From Pseudopyrenochaeta lycopersici (taxonomy: Eukaryota > Ascomycota > Dothideomycetes > Pleosporales > Pseudopyrenochaetaceae): DNA of 64,000 nucleotides. A program made the position numbers and the translations under genes. Shown one piece after another: positions 21,355 through 32,479 of this stretch; within the stretch, counting starts at the first letter, position 1, and every line of letters starts with the position of its first letter. The notes under the pieces are model-generated. The model made no database searches. It was not told where the DNA came from and saw only the letters and a program-made list of their open reading frames with translations. The stretch spans positions 434,001 through 498,000 of the forward strand of contig NHZP01000022.1 of the NCBI GenBank assembly GCA_003313425.1, given 5' to 3'.

Positions 21355-21939
21355 TCAGGTAAAGTATGTGCCAGCCGCAGGCGCAGCAGGACTGCACTCA
21401 GGCCAAAGATATGCGAGTGCATTTCTGGCTGATATAGATTCAGCGCTATTGACCTCCCCAGCATCAGCCAGAAGCTGCAGAGTATCGGTAATCCACTTCC
21501 TGCATCCGACATTTTCAGGAGTGAATGCGTATTTGAAGCGCCCTCCCGACGCCAAGTAGTCAATATACCAACTGAGCGGTCGCGAATATGTCACTGAGAC
21601 TGGATCACATCTCACAGCGTGAGGTGTGATCACGTGATCAAGTTTGGATATAATAATCGTGGCTTTGAAACCACTGTTCGTATGGGGTTTTGAGGGATCA
21701 GGTTGAATGTCCAATTCAATACCCAGCCCGTTGCCGACATCAAATGACAGAGTCCAGTGGTTTGTTTCTCCAGATCCAGAGTCAGGCGTCTTTGAGTGGC
21801 AGACGGCATGGATTTTAAGAACAAGATATCCTCGGATCTCATCTTTATGGGCCGCAGGGACGTAGCACACCGGATTGGCGGCGGCGGCTTGCTGTTGGGC
21901 AGCAAGTTGAGCCAAAGGGTTTAGGTTCTGGTTGGACAT
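21355..21939 (-). CDS. Conserved fungal protein, possibly DUF7770 family
   Basis: Single-exon ORF of 194 residues from ATG at 21939. After a Gln/Ala-rich start (AQLAAQQQAAAA) it has a compact globular domain: YLVLKIHAVCHSKTP, NHWTLSFDVG, IELDIQPDP, KATIIISKLDHVIT, SWYIDYLASGGRFKY and GCRKWITDTLQLLADAGEV. This pattern is the one I associate with a Pezizomycotina-restricted family of unknown function (I believe DUF7770), typically ~180 residues and often in several lineage-specific copies. No signal peptide or membrane helix. The family name is from memory and should be confirmed by a profile search. Confidence 0.7.
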   Translation of the reverse strand: MSNQNLNPLAQLAAQQQAAAANPVCYVPAAHKDEIRGYLVLKIHAVCHSKTPDSGSGETNHWTLSFDVGNGLGIELDIQPDPSKPHTNSGFKATIIISKLDHVITPHAVRCDPVSVTYSRPLSWYIDYLASGGRFKYAFTPENVGCRKWITDTLQLLADAGEVNSAESISARNALAYLWPECSPAAPAAGTYFT

Positions 21940-22523
21940 GTCGGTGCTGTTCTAGAACCAGAGTCGATACGATTGATAGAGTTGAAAGAGTGGTATAGTC
22001 AATTGTATCAACCGCCGCAGAAGTAGTGGAGAAATTAGGTTGCGAAAACGATATGGGGATTGATTCGCGGGTAGGATAATGTCAGGGATCAAGTTTTGCT
22101 AAAGACGTTGACTTGATGTTAGCAGATATCTATACACTTATAGAGCATCTAGAACTTGCGTTCACCCGCTGGATTGCTCATTCGCCGTGCTGAGTGAAGT
22201 GGTTGCTTGGTACAGGCTATGCACGCTTGCCGCCTGACAGTACGGTACTTCTGCGCACGGCCACGGCACTTGGAAGTATCGTCTAACAAAACTAACGCCG
22301 CGTAATTACCCTGGCAGAGCTCTAAAGAGTTGGACGATCGTGCGAAACCGAACAGGCCCTAATTCACTCACTTTCAGGTTTGTACCGTTCTGGAACCCGT
22401 TTCCGATCTGAGTGCTCCCAGTCCCGCTTGCGGTCCTGTATACTAACGTGTTTATCACAGCCTGCCGCTCGGAACCCTTCGACTAAATTTCCACTGGACG
22501 GCTTAACCTTTGCTATCGAAGAT
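21940..22523. other. Intergenic region
   Basis: 584 bp containing the promoter of the minus-strand gene to its left. Nothing specific was recognised. Confidence 0.35.
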
Positions 22524-23342
22524 ATGTCCCAGGAGTCGCTTATAAATTATGGCAAAACCGCGCCAGTCCTTCACTCCTTGGGAGGAGTAGAAGTAGTACG
22601 GCTCTCCCAAAATCTTGTTCTTAAGAGCGGGCGCGGTGTTTTGAAGGCGAACCATGAGGTATGTTATGACGAATTTCCCTGAAGTACGGTTGCCTAAAGT
22701 ATATCGCTATTTTAACGTCGAATGTCCCTCCTCACACAATGGTGTTAAGGGGTATATAGTCATGGAGTATGTAGACGGTCTCTCCCTAGACGCCTGTTGG
22801 GACGAACTTAGTTCTGAGGTTCACAAGAATATCGTTACCCAAGTCGCTGCTATGGTTAATCAGCTACAATCTATACATTCCGATCACCCAAGTGTTTTTG
22901 GCGGAGGAAAATCCCGTGGTATATGGTTCAGCGACTACGGCGCAGGACCGTTTACAACTAAAGATTTGTTTGAGAAGTGGATTGATTGGAAACTCGACTC
23001 GACCTTAGTAAAACTTTTAAACGCGCACCGGTGGATGCTCCACACATTGACTGTCATTACTTTGTCCTCGTCCATGGAGATCTTAGTCCACGGAACCTCA
23101 TCTTGGATACCAATGATCAGGTTTGGCTGATCGATTGGGGCTGCGCTGGCTTTTATCCTCCAATATTTGAGGCTGCTACTGCGAAGCACCAGGTACATTT
23201 TCCGATGTTCGGCCAGCTACTGCTGCCGCTGATCTACACCCACGCCGATGAGTTTAGGCAGCTTGAGAGGTGCCACTTTGGCATCCATCGTACTCATTTC
23301 TCTCTTCCACCTTTAATGGTCTCCCCTCTCATACCGCAATAA
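22524..23342 (+). pseudogene. Broken aminoglycoside phosphotransferase / choline kinase-like gene
   Basis: Three reading frames in succession give one APH-family kinase. Frame 1 from ATG 22524 ends at ...VLKANHE; frame 2 takes over at MRYV near 22654 and covers LPKVYRYF and GYIVMEYVDGLSLD; frame 3 takes over near 23020 and holds the catalytic loop HGDLSPRN and the metal-binding IDWG. The frame changes fall inside conserved sequence and leave no room for introns. They are best read as two small indels, or alternatively sequencing errors. Intact fungal homologues are phosphotransferases of unknown substrate. The fold is complete except for the breaks. The far C-terminus is shorter than usual. 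Confidence 0.72.
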
Positions 23343-24654
23343 CGCGGACATATGCATGTTCTGGACTGGGCGGGATCACTGATCATGACGAGCGGTCCTT
23401 CAAGAGCTGTAAATTAAGTAATCATAACGAAACGTCCTGTAAGCCCAGAGCGCATCACAGGTCGGTAGCATCAGCGAAGAGCCTAAGCATTGTTTTTTAA
23501 CTTATCGAGCTTCCCTGCAATCCGTTTTAGGAGAGGCGTGCCTTCCCTTGCACGTATATGTAGCCTAAGGTGTTGCATGAGGCCGTCTACTAAGTATGGT
23601 TATCGCATACAAGACAGGCCCTTGATGTATATTTTGATTGTAGGAGTAAATGGTTGAGAAGATGGTGAGTGACAGAAATGGATATCGGCCTCGCCCTTAC
23701 AATCTCGGAGCACGCGCTTCGCGGCTCTCCGACATGTCCACTCTAAATCCAGTTCGAATGCGAAAATTAAAGCCGATGAGCAAAAAGAGTTTAGCGCCGG
23801 TAACAGGCGGACGCTAACCCTGTGAGAAGTGGGTCGCGTGCACCATTTCGATCACCATCACACCTCACTGCAGCAAGATATGCGGGCATATCCAAGCAAG
23901 CAACACAGAGAACAAGGCCGGTTGAACTTGCTAAAGCATCTTATGTCCATGCACCAGCAAAGATTAGAGCTTCCAAGCATGGCGGTGCAGCAGTGAATTC
24001 AAGACACAGGGTTTTAGGTTGTTGTTAGCGAAGAAATTGGCAATGACGCAGTAGCCGCAACTAATGTGACAGCGTGCGACCGGCATGTTACCTGCAACTG
24101 CACTGCACTCACTGACGAACCGGAAGTCGGCTTCTCCCTTACCCAGCCAAATGGCCTCACACGTAGCTGCTTCGTCCGTTGAATCTCTCCGGGACAGCGC
24201 CATCTTGCCTTCTCTTAGTCAGTGTCGAGGACCCGCGTGTCCCGGTGACTTCCACCCTGCGCCACCTATGCCCTCGGAGCTGCTGGTATAATTCTTGTTT
24301 AGTATGGTCAAGAGTTTTGGCGCCTGGGTCCCCTTGTTGTTTATTATTTCTTCTTCTCATCGTCCCTGTTCCTCTTCAATTTCAAATTCACGCTCTTCGC
24401 ATTTCATAGTTTCTCTTGCTGTGAAAAGAAGCAACCACGTTGGCGGATGCCTATTGGACTTCTGTTGTGAATATATCCGGATCGGAGCGGCAAAGATCCT
24501 TGTCTATCTCACCCTACCACAGTACAATACCTTGAGCTCTCGGATCTTGTGGACATCCGCCTTTCAGGCTCCCATAGATCTTTTCCTTTCCCTTTCCAAA
24601 CTTCACGCGCAAACATCTGCGAACTTCTGCACCCCGCATTTATCATCTCCAGTC
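23343..24654. other. Intergenic region, no gene recognised
   Basis: 1.3 kb of mixed composition. The part after about 24290 is pyrimidine-rich and is probably the 5' UTR and promoter of the PAP2-like gene; the rest has no recognisable feature. Confidence 0.35.
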
Positions 24655-26053
24655 ATGGGCGCAGGAGCGTTCATAGAACCGCTCGTTGTAGTCACCCTCC
24701 TCTTTGGTGGCACATGGGTGAATCGTAACTCAGATTACCGTCTCTTCGGCCGTCGAAGAGTATACCGCTCTTCTCCGCGATCCTCGTCACCTGCCTCCTC
24801 GTCATCCTTTGAATCCGGTCGCTCGACTCCGTCGTCGACTGCTTCGTTACTGAGTGGAGGAGATGAGATACCGAAATGGAGAAAGAGGGAGATATCACTG
24901 TTCGGTTTGAGGAAGGAAGTTGTGAGCCCGAACTCGAGAAGGTTTAAAGACTACTTCTTGAGTAGGCTTCTGCAAAAGTTCCCTTTTCTGGTGGAAGCTT
25001 GGTATTGGGCACTAATTTACTGGGTAAGCTTCACCTACTTGATGCTAATAGCTTGACCCTCGATGATCAAGTGTGCTAACTGGATGACAGGTATACCAAC
25101 TCGGCCGTGCTTTCACCGCTGTAACAATGGTAGAAGGCACCGTCAACGTTGCCCGCCGCCACGCCCTCCAAGTTATTGATCTTGAGCAACGGCTCCACAT
25201 CTTCCTCGAGCTAGACGTGCAGCACTGGTTCCTCAAACATCCGTTCCTGTTGCATTGGACCAATCGCACATATTCATTCATACACATTCCTGGCACGATC
25301 CTATTCCTTGTATGGCTCTTCTACTATACCTCAACTCAGGGTCGTGTAGACCTACCTCTGCATAATAAGAATACCAATGAAGACAATGGCAGCTTTGCAG
25401 GCCCGAAGCTATATGCTGCGCGAAGACGTACAATGGCAGTCTGCAACCTCATTGCGTTTATTGTCTTCACGCTCTGGCCATGTATGCCACCACGCCTCCT
25501 TTCCGATCCTGATGTCCCCGGCCCTGTCGGTAACAAGGCACGCAGCTTCGGCTTCGTGGACACCGTGCATGGCGCGGAAGGCGAAAGCAGTGTTTGGACA
25601 CAGAATAAATTCTGCAATCAATACGCCGCAATGCCCTCGTTGCACTTTGGATACTCCCTTCTAATTGGCCTCACAATCATGTCAATTCCTCTTGCATCTC
25701 AGCACCGTCAATCACGCACCATCCGCTTGAGTAATAGTCTCCGACTTCGAATTCCTTCGCCAAGACGGCTGCTTTGCTTGTTCCTTGGTATTGCATATCC
25801 GACGATCATTCTAATTGCGATTGTTGCGACAGCGAATCATTTCATCCTGGATGCAGTTGCGGGCTCAATGGTGTGCGGACTGGCCTGGACGGGCAATCGT
25901 GTATTGCTGAATTTACTCCCGCTTGAGGACTATTTCCTTTGGCTCGTGAGGATTCATAAACCGGAGCGACGGACTGGGTTTTTCGATGGTGACGATAATG
26001 ACGATAGATATGTGCATCGGAAGCTCTCAGGCAAGGGTGTAGTTGTTGACTAA
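24655..26053 (+). CDS. PAP2 / Aur1-type inositolphosphotransferase-like membrane protein
   Basis: Two exons: 24655..25023 and 25091..26053 with a 67-nt phase-0 intron (GTAAGC, GCTAAC branch), 443 residues. After a first hydrophobic segment and a Ser-rich linker there are five or six membrane helices. The PAP2 signature appears as CNQYAAMPSLHFG and NHFILDAVAG, giving the catalytic SLH histidine and the second NH..LD histidine. This matches the phosphatidic-acid phosphatase type 2 superfamily, especially the Aur1/Ipt1-like branch (InPTase). Substrate is unknown; lipid phosphate hydrolysis or transfer at the lumenal membrane face is the expected chemistry. The essential Aur1 is usually shorter and differs, so I do not assign AUR1. 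Confidence 0.83.
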
Positions 26054-26213
26054 ATGACACAGGAACCTGAAGATATGGCGTAGGAAACATAATGATCGTA
26101 ATGGTGGTGATGAGCGTTTTAGACGCAAGTTTCGGCGAGATACCCCATGTATTAGTTTTCCTACTTATACTACCCTGCCTCATCTGATCGGGGATTTAAT
26201 AACTATCAAATAT

Positions 26214-27077
26214 CTACAACATCATGGCCGCAACCGCAACAGCAGCCGCTCCAACACCTGCACCCATCTTCACCGCGGCGCCAGTGAACTCAGGTGGCGC
26301 CGTACCCGTCGGGCTAGGCATTATTGCCGTGCCAGTAGCATTACCAGTCGTCCCATTACCCGCATCCACCAACTCAAAGTTCGCGCAAGTCAGCCTTGTC
26401 GTATTTCCGCTGTGCAACACGAATCCCAGCCCACCGAAGAAGCCCGAGCTCCCTTCCTCAGTACTCAGATACGCATCTACGAAACTCGTTGAAAAGTTTC
26501 CAGTCGAGTTAATCTTCCCACCATGCTTTCCGGCCAAATCTCCAACTTGGCAGGTCTCCGGGCGCGCGACTTCGCACTGGTACAACTCGCCCCTGTTCGT
26601 GGGATCGAAGTGACTCAATGTTGCCGTGCAGTTCCCATCTTCTGGAACAGGGAGCGTGTGGATGTGCCAGTTAAACGGCCCATACTCGGCCTGATCGGGC
26701 AGGTTGGTGATGTTGACGATAAAAGTCACGCCGTCCGGTCCACCGACTGCTTCCAGTGATCCTTGAACAACGGTGCCCACGAGCGGGTTGAACATAGTAT
26801 CGGGAAGGGAGGCGCGGTATGTAGCAGTGGGTTGGTTGGACTGTGCTGTCGCAGTGCCGAGGAGGCCTGTGTAACCCGGTTGAGGGGGAAGGGGAGAGAT
26901 GATAGCGCCCTGGAGCGTGTCCACACCCTCGAAGCCGGTTTCGGTGGGGAGGCTGGGAATCACGCCCGATTTTGTCGTGCTTAGGACGACGGGTGCTGGT
27001 GGAGGAGCTTCTTGGACTTGTTCCTGCGCATACGCCAGGGACATGATGCCCAGTGGGACGAGCAAGGTCTTGTGCAT
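26214..27077 (-). CDS. GPI-anchored Cu-only superoxide dismutase-like protein
   Basis: Single-exon ORF of 287 residues. A signal peptide (MHKTLLVPLGIMSLAYA) is followed by a Pro-rich stretch and a Cu/Zn-SOD-like beta barrel at ~90-240. Copper ligands are visible: the HIH pair at 138 and 140, SHFDP at 156 and VLHSG at 222; the ending RLTCANF is family-typical. CQVGDLAGKHGG is the form found in fungal extracellular SODs such as Candida SOD4/5, which lack zinc and the electrostatic loop. The C-terminus has a Thr/Pro-rich spacer and a hydrophobic tail suited to GPI attachment. It probably dismutates superoxide at the cell surface. The neighbouring PAP2 gene is convergent, 160 bp away. Confidence 0.87.
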   Translation of the reverse strand: MHKTLLVPLGIMSLAYAQEQVQEAPPPAPVVLSTTKSGVIPSLPTETGFEGVDTLQGAIISPLPPQPGYTGLLGTATAQSNQPTATYRASLPDTMFNPLVGTVVQGSLEAVGGPDGVTFIVNITNLPDQAEYGPFNWHIHTLPVPEDGNCTATLSHFDPTNRGELYQCEVARPETCQVGDLAGKHGGKINSTGNFSTSFVDAYLSTEEGSSGFFGGLGFVLHSGNTTRLTCANFELVDAGNGTTGNATGTAIMPSPTGTAPPEFTGAAVKMGAGVGAAAVAVAAMML

Positions 27078-28003
27078 GGTGGAAACCGGATACGACTATG
27101 AGACCGTTAAACTGACTGTTTGGATGGGGTTCGTTGAGTTAAGATTGCGAGGGATTCCTATTGCTCATAAGGAGTAAAATATGGTCTTTATATGCCCTCT
27201 ATCCATACTTGATTGGCAAGCAACACATACATCATGCCATGCCCTTTTTGGTATTGTCGTCGCGTTGACATAAGGACTCGGTCATTTCAATATCCCAAGA
27301 TCCAACAGTCAGATTAATGGTCCAAGGACTGCTACAATACGTAAAGGCTTAAACCCCCGTTCCAATCACATCGGGTGCCTCGCATCCCAGAACTGGGCGC
27401 GGCTCAATTGTGCCGCTAGCTTATGGCCAACCCTGCCGGCCTGGCGATAAGCGACACCCGGCAGGCGGCTAAAGCTTTAGTGAACTCTGGGGTGCAGTTG
27501 CCCAGATGTCAAGTTGGGGTGGGCTGGTAGTGAAGTGATTGTGACATCAGGAATCACCAGATGCGGGCTGTTAAGCGAAGAGTGACTACGCGTAGATTAG
27601 AAGTCCGCGGATGCGGCATCGTATGATCGTTGACGCATTTGATATGTGCGAAGAGGCAGCTGGGAGTTGTTTTCTCCTGAAATGTGAGGGTCATAAAGAG
27701 TGGTCAGATTGTGAACTCCTTCTGGTTGTTGGTGATGCGTAACTCCATGGGCGTAATGTTGATCAGCTCCGCGAATGCAATTCATTTCGATGGAAAGTCG
27801 GAAACCGTGTTGTACGTCTCTTTTCCCATTAAATCAATCTGTGATCGAATCTTCAGCCTTAATGATAGCCTCAGGATCCAACAGCTTGTGTGTCCACCTT
27901 ACCCTACACTACGCGCTGCGCTGCACTCTCAATGTATTTCGCGGTTTGGCGGCTCTACGGCTGTGGTGACTACACACGGTTATCACAAGGACTTCATTTA
28001 TTC
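27078..28003. other. Intergenic region, no gene recognised
   Basis: 926 bp between the SOD promoter and the 3' end of the protease-PNG1 gene. Small ORFs only; nothing supportable. Confidence 0.35.
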
Positions 28004-31000
28004 TTAAGACTTACTGTTATCGTGCACCTGTCTTCTAGCTTCAACGGCGTCCTTGCTTTCTTGTGCCTCGCCGACAATGCGTACCGATCCATCTGCCAGC
28101 TTCTTGAGCTTTAATGAGCACAAATCGACGACGAGCTCATTGATGACGTTGGAACGAAGTTCCTTCATCTCACTCATGTGTTCTCCCTCAAGTCTTATCC
28201 TTTCTTCTTTGCTCAGTTTCTGACGACGAACGGCTCTTATCTCGGCCATTATGTAAAGCAACTCAGACTCGGAACACCTGTTTCGATGGCCAGCGTATTT
28301 TGAGTGGCGAACATAACGGCGAGTTACATCCGCAGCGCCATCCGAAGAGAATGCAATGCAGTACGAGAGCTTCTTTCCCCACCCTAGGATATCTGTTATT
28401 ATCTGGTTTCATAGTAATCTACGCAACACTCACCATCGGTGTAAAGGCGCGGCTTATCCCAAGCCTCTTCGCAAGGATCCATATGCACCCAACGCTTGTG
28501 ATGTACCGAGTACGCCTCTAACCATACATGGTCTTCTGCGTTCCAGACGTATCGCACTCGGCAGCCGATAGCTCGACACAGCATTCCAAAGCACAAGGCC
28601 CACTCACCCACGCGGCCCATGCGGGTTCGCATGAGAACAAATGCATCATTGTATCGGGCAAACCTTTCTGTTGTGGCACAATTTGAACATCGATAGACTT
28701 CTACGTGCACAGCAGCGTATGCATGTTCTTCGGGAGTAGGCGAAGTATGACCCATAGCCTCCGTGGACCTGTTGCAAAGTCTGCAAGGAGGATTGTTTAC
28801 CCATACGAAGAAGTCTCGCTTGAACCAGCGAAGAAGAGCTCTGGCAACGCAGTCTTGGTAACCCCATGATGGTTTCTTATCTGCTCCTAGACTTTGAGCT
28901 TCGGCCTCTAGTATCTGGGACTCCTCTTCGGCCTCTTGATAAATACGTTCTAAGGGGATTTGTTGGAGTGCTTCATCCAGCAAGCCAGGATTTTCCCACT
29001 TTAAGGGTACGTTAGACAGTGAAAACAAAAGGTTCCTGAATCTGATGGACCGAGTGTGCACGGGCGGCATAGGAATAGACGGAATGTTTCGAATCGTAGA
29101 GTAAGGAGGAGGGGGAGGGTTTTGACCTGTGCTCGACGACTTTGTCGAACCCTTACCACCTCGTGTATCTTGACTTGAGGCCTGAGCCTTGGACTCGCGA
29201 AGTGATTGAACACGTTTCTGGCTCAGAAGAGCACGAAACTGTGATGTGAGATGCTCCGCAACTGTCGTCTCGATCACTTTGCTTTGCTTGGGAGTAGGAT
29301 TGATTGAATCATATTCCTTGCTTTTATTCAAGCGTAAGGATTCTGCTGAGACGTCTGTGTCACAAATAAATTGAGTCTTTTCTAATGTCGCATTGCTGCC
29401 ACTGGAGTGCGAATCGCTGGTCGATGTAGGGTCAAAAATAGTGGGGCCATAAGAGAGAAAATGAATTCGTTGTCCAACATCATCATATGCTCCCGCAGAC
29501 GACGACGAATTTGAGTAACCAAATGTGCCCCTATCAGTGCGAGAAGGCGATTCGAAATGCATAGTAGGGGTGAAGCCAGTCGTGTGGGCTCTCATCCGTG
29601 TCCTGCTCAATTCGCTTGAATCTTTCGGAATGTACAAGTCAGTCGCCACCGCCTTATCAAATCGATCGAGCCGCTCTTTGATAGTGTCAAGATGCTGTTG
29701 AATATCTTTAAATATTTGATATGCTGGGACGATAAACGCTGTTCCAATTTCAGGACAACCCGCAACAATGTGACCATGTAGCGACCCAGTGGAACTGTTG
29801 AAAACCCAAGAGCCACAGTCTCCCCGTGCAAGCGGTCTCTCTAGCCTGACGTGGTAGACTTCTTGGTAAGCTGTTGCATTGGGTATCCGCAGAAATATTG
29901 GCGTTGCGCTGATGTGACCGCCCATTGTACCAGCAGATGAAGTATAAGCAGTCACTTCCGTTTCCTTCAGTTGGCGGAATCCTTCCGTGGTGGTAAGACT
30001 GGGTATGGTCAAGTCGTTCGACCCTTGCACTGTTTTGTCTGCAGATATAACGGAGGTGTCTCTCTCTAGTCGGACTAAAGCGTAATCGAGATCCGGTTGT
30101 GTTCCTTCGGTCGCCAGAAATAGTGTCTTACCAACGAGTGAGGCAGACTCGGGGAAAGGCACCAGATGTTCGTCGAAGGCATGGTCTGGTGCAGGTCTTG
30201 AAGACTCTTCCGTGCCATCGAAAGCTGAGTTAAGTGGGCTGCTTGAATCTCTACGAACTAGTGAAATACTGGATAGCTGACTCGAGCGTTGTGGTGAGAA
30301 CTTTTCAAAGTCTCGTAATTGAGAGCAGTCTGAGCTGTCGCTTACTGCGCTCGTCGCATCCCCATCATCTTCGCTATCCGAAAAGCAGAGATCTGCGCTT
30401 TCCTGACACGAATCCAAAGGCTTTCTGGACATATCAATGAAAGCATGAGCGGCGGTTGTTAAACATTTTTGGCCCTGAATTCGGATGACACCGCCAGCTG
30501 TAGCTCTCCGAAAGGCGCCAGCGTGATTGGGCACTTGGATATACAATGGACACCCGATGGCCATATCACGGGAAGCACTGAATATGGGAGGCCCATATGG
30601 TGGGTGTAATAGAGATTCCGGACCCTCAACATGTCCTTCGTTTGGTGGTGATGCCAGCTGAACTAATTGATTATAGTCGGGAGCTCGGGGTAGGTGTTTC
30701 AAGGCAATACCAGCGTATCCCTCGAGGACACTGCTGTCTCTGATTGTATTCCTAATTGCTTTCCGGTGGCCCTCATCTTCGCAGCAGAAAATGATAGTAG
30801 GTATGGCTATTTCTGGCGAATTTCCGACCATGTAAATCGACCAAGTAATCCACGTCGACGTTGGCTCACTGTATGTATCTAGATACTGCTTTATGTCTTG
30901 GCCAAGGATAAGGAAGGCAGCTCGTGCTGGTCCGATAGCTTCCCAGCAACTCTGGTTGCCAATCTTTGCGATAAAGCGCCCGACCGATTGCTGTGGATTA

Positions 31001-31122
31001 GGCCAGCATCCTTTGATAGAGTTCGTTCCTACTTTAACGGTGCGCAAAGTCCTGGAGCGTCGGATGCTGGCTATAGCCCTCATTTTTGGCGCTTCCCATA
31101 GAATGGTACCGATTGTAGACAT
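28004..31122 (-). CDS. Chymotrypsin-like protease-type domain fused to acatalytic PNG1 homologue
   Basis: Two exons: 31122..28434 and 28383..28004 (50-nt phase-1 intron), 1022 residues. Residues ~170-480 look like a trypsin-fold protease: His226 in LTTAAHAF, Asp346 in [10 protein letters not shown], and ARGDCGSWV at 432-440 followed by GHIVAG. The nucleophile position is Cys436. After a ~120-residue linker comes a complete peptide-N-glycanase homologue: zinc CxxC pairs at 780/783 and 812/815, [10 protein letters not shown], His865 in EDHVWLE, Asp882 in [11 protein letters not shown], and exon-2 residues [13 protein letters not shown]. The catalytic Cys of the triad is Val838, as known for Pezizomycotina PNG1. 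Neurospora PNG1 is inactive yet needed for polarity. No stop separates the parts, but two adjacent genes with hidden introns cannot be fully excluded. Confidence 0.75.
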
Positions 31123-31379
31123 TCAGGTCATGAAAACATGATGGATCACTCGAGTCTTGAAGAGACATTGAAGGTGGTGATGGTGGTGACGCACGCAACG
31201 TGCGGCTGAGGCTGTGGGGGCTGCAATAATGCATGCACAGCCACCCCACCCCTCGGTCCTGCCGCAGCTGCCGCATCAGAGATTGTAGAAATTAAATATC
31301 TGCTGGAGTATGTCCTATTGCAATTTGAACGCAGATATCACTATAGAAGTAGGCCATACATTCCTACTGATATTTCTGA
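31123..31379. promoter_or_regulatory. Shared divergent promoter region
   Basis: 257 bp separate the ATGs of the protease-PNG1 gene (minus) and the TM protein gene (plus). The spacing suggests a bidirectional promoter. No specific element identified. Confidence 0.4.
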
Positions 31380-32479
31380 ATGAGCTTCATGGCCTCAACG
31401 GCCACTTCCCTACTGGATCCTCTCCATCCATCCACAAAAGGATTCATAACGAACAAACTTTGGGGTCATCCCCCGCCTACTCGAGAATTCAACTCTTTGA
31501 AAAATGATTTATTTGAGGCGTACTGGAAATTCCATCATCGGGAATGCGAACGCGCTCTCGATGACGGCGGAAGACATATTCTCGCCCGTACACACCAGGA
31601 TATTCTCGACGTCGTTGCCGCTCTGAAGCAAGGTAAATTGCGTGAAGATATACAAAAACATCTGCGCGCAAAACTTACAAAGACTCATGACAACGAGAGT
31701 CAGCTGATTGACCGATGTATTGACCTTTCGGCGAGCCTTTGGCTCATGATGGACTTTGGAAATATCCAATACGGATTCTCCGGCAGGAGGCAGCTTCAGT
31801 GGAAAGAAGACTCACTCACGGACTGTGTCGCTTCAAGCTTCACTTCCACTCCATCACTGGGTTCCGAAGGTGTTAAGCTTCAGCGCATGTTCAATGCGCG
31901 GAATCTAGATCAAGTAGCCGGCGTCGAGATATTACCAACTACCAACCTTTTAGACCATTTGCGTCTGACAGACGACGACTCGAAGCTTTATGTCTTCCAT
32001 CATGCTACATTTCTGAAATGCCAATTGCACAAGTATAGACAATGGGTTCGTTGCTATCGTAATCTCTTGCTGATGATAGCAGCACAATCTATCCTAGTGG
32101 TCTCATCGAAGAGACGCTCCGCACGCTGGCGCTCCTATTTCCACAATCTGACCCTGCTATAAGTAGGTGGGAAAAGCTCGCATCTTTAGATGTCGACCCC
32201 CAGCTTGTCATGTGCGGCCACCTGAAGACGGACGACCGTCAGATCGAGGGTTTCAGATTTTGGCATGATCGCGTAGTTGTTCTAAAGCAAGTTTTTGACG
32301 AAGCAACGCCGCGTACACTTTCACAATGGTGGCATGACCGCAGAAATGGCGTACAGTGGTATACATTTTGGGTTGCAATTGTAGTTCTTAGTCTAACGTT
32401 GTTTTTCGGTCTCATACAGAGTGTAGAAGGCGCCTTACAAGTCTACGGCACGTTTCGAGGCGACAAGGGCAGCAACTAG
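31380..32479 (+). CDS. Conserved fungal single-TM protein of unknown function
   Basis: Two exons: 31380..32032 and 32083..32479, with a 50-nt phase-2 intron (GTATAG donor, GCAG acceptor) that restores KCQLHN-TIYPSGLIEETLRTL, 349 residues. The body is soluble and helical (NDLFEAYWKFHHRECERAL, HILARTHQDILDVVAAL, NIQYGFSGRRQL, VEILPTTNLLDHLRL, LYVFHHATFLKC). Near the end RTLSQWWHDRRNGVQWYTFW leads into one membrane helix (VAIVVLSLTLFFGLIQSV). I recognise this as a widespread, uncharacterised Pezizomycotina family with a C-terminal membrane anchor; its role is not known to me. An alternative start lies three codons downstream. It is divergent from the protease-PNG1 gene, which hints at co-expression. 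Confidence 0.8.
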
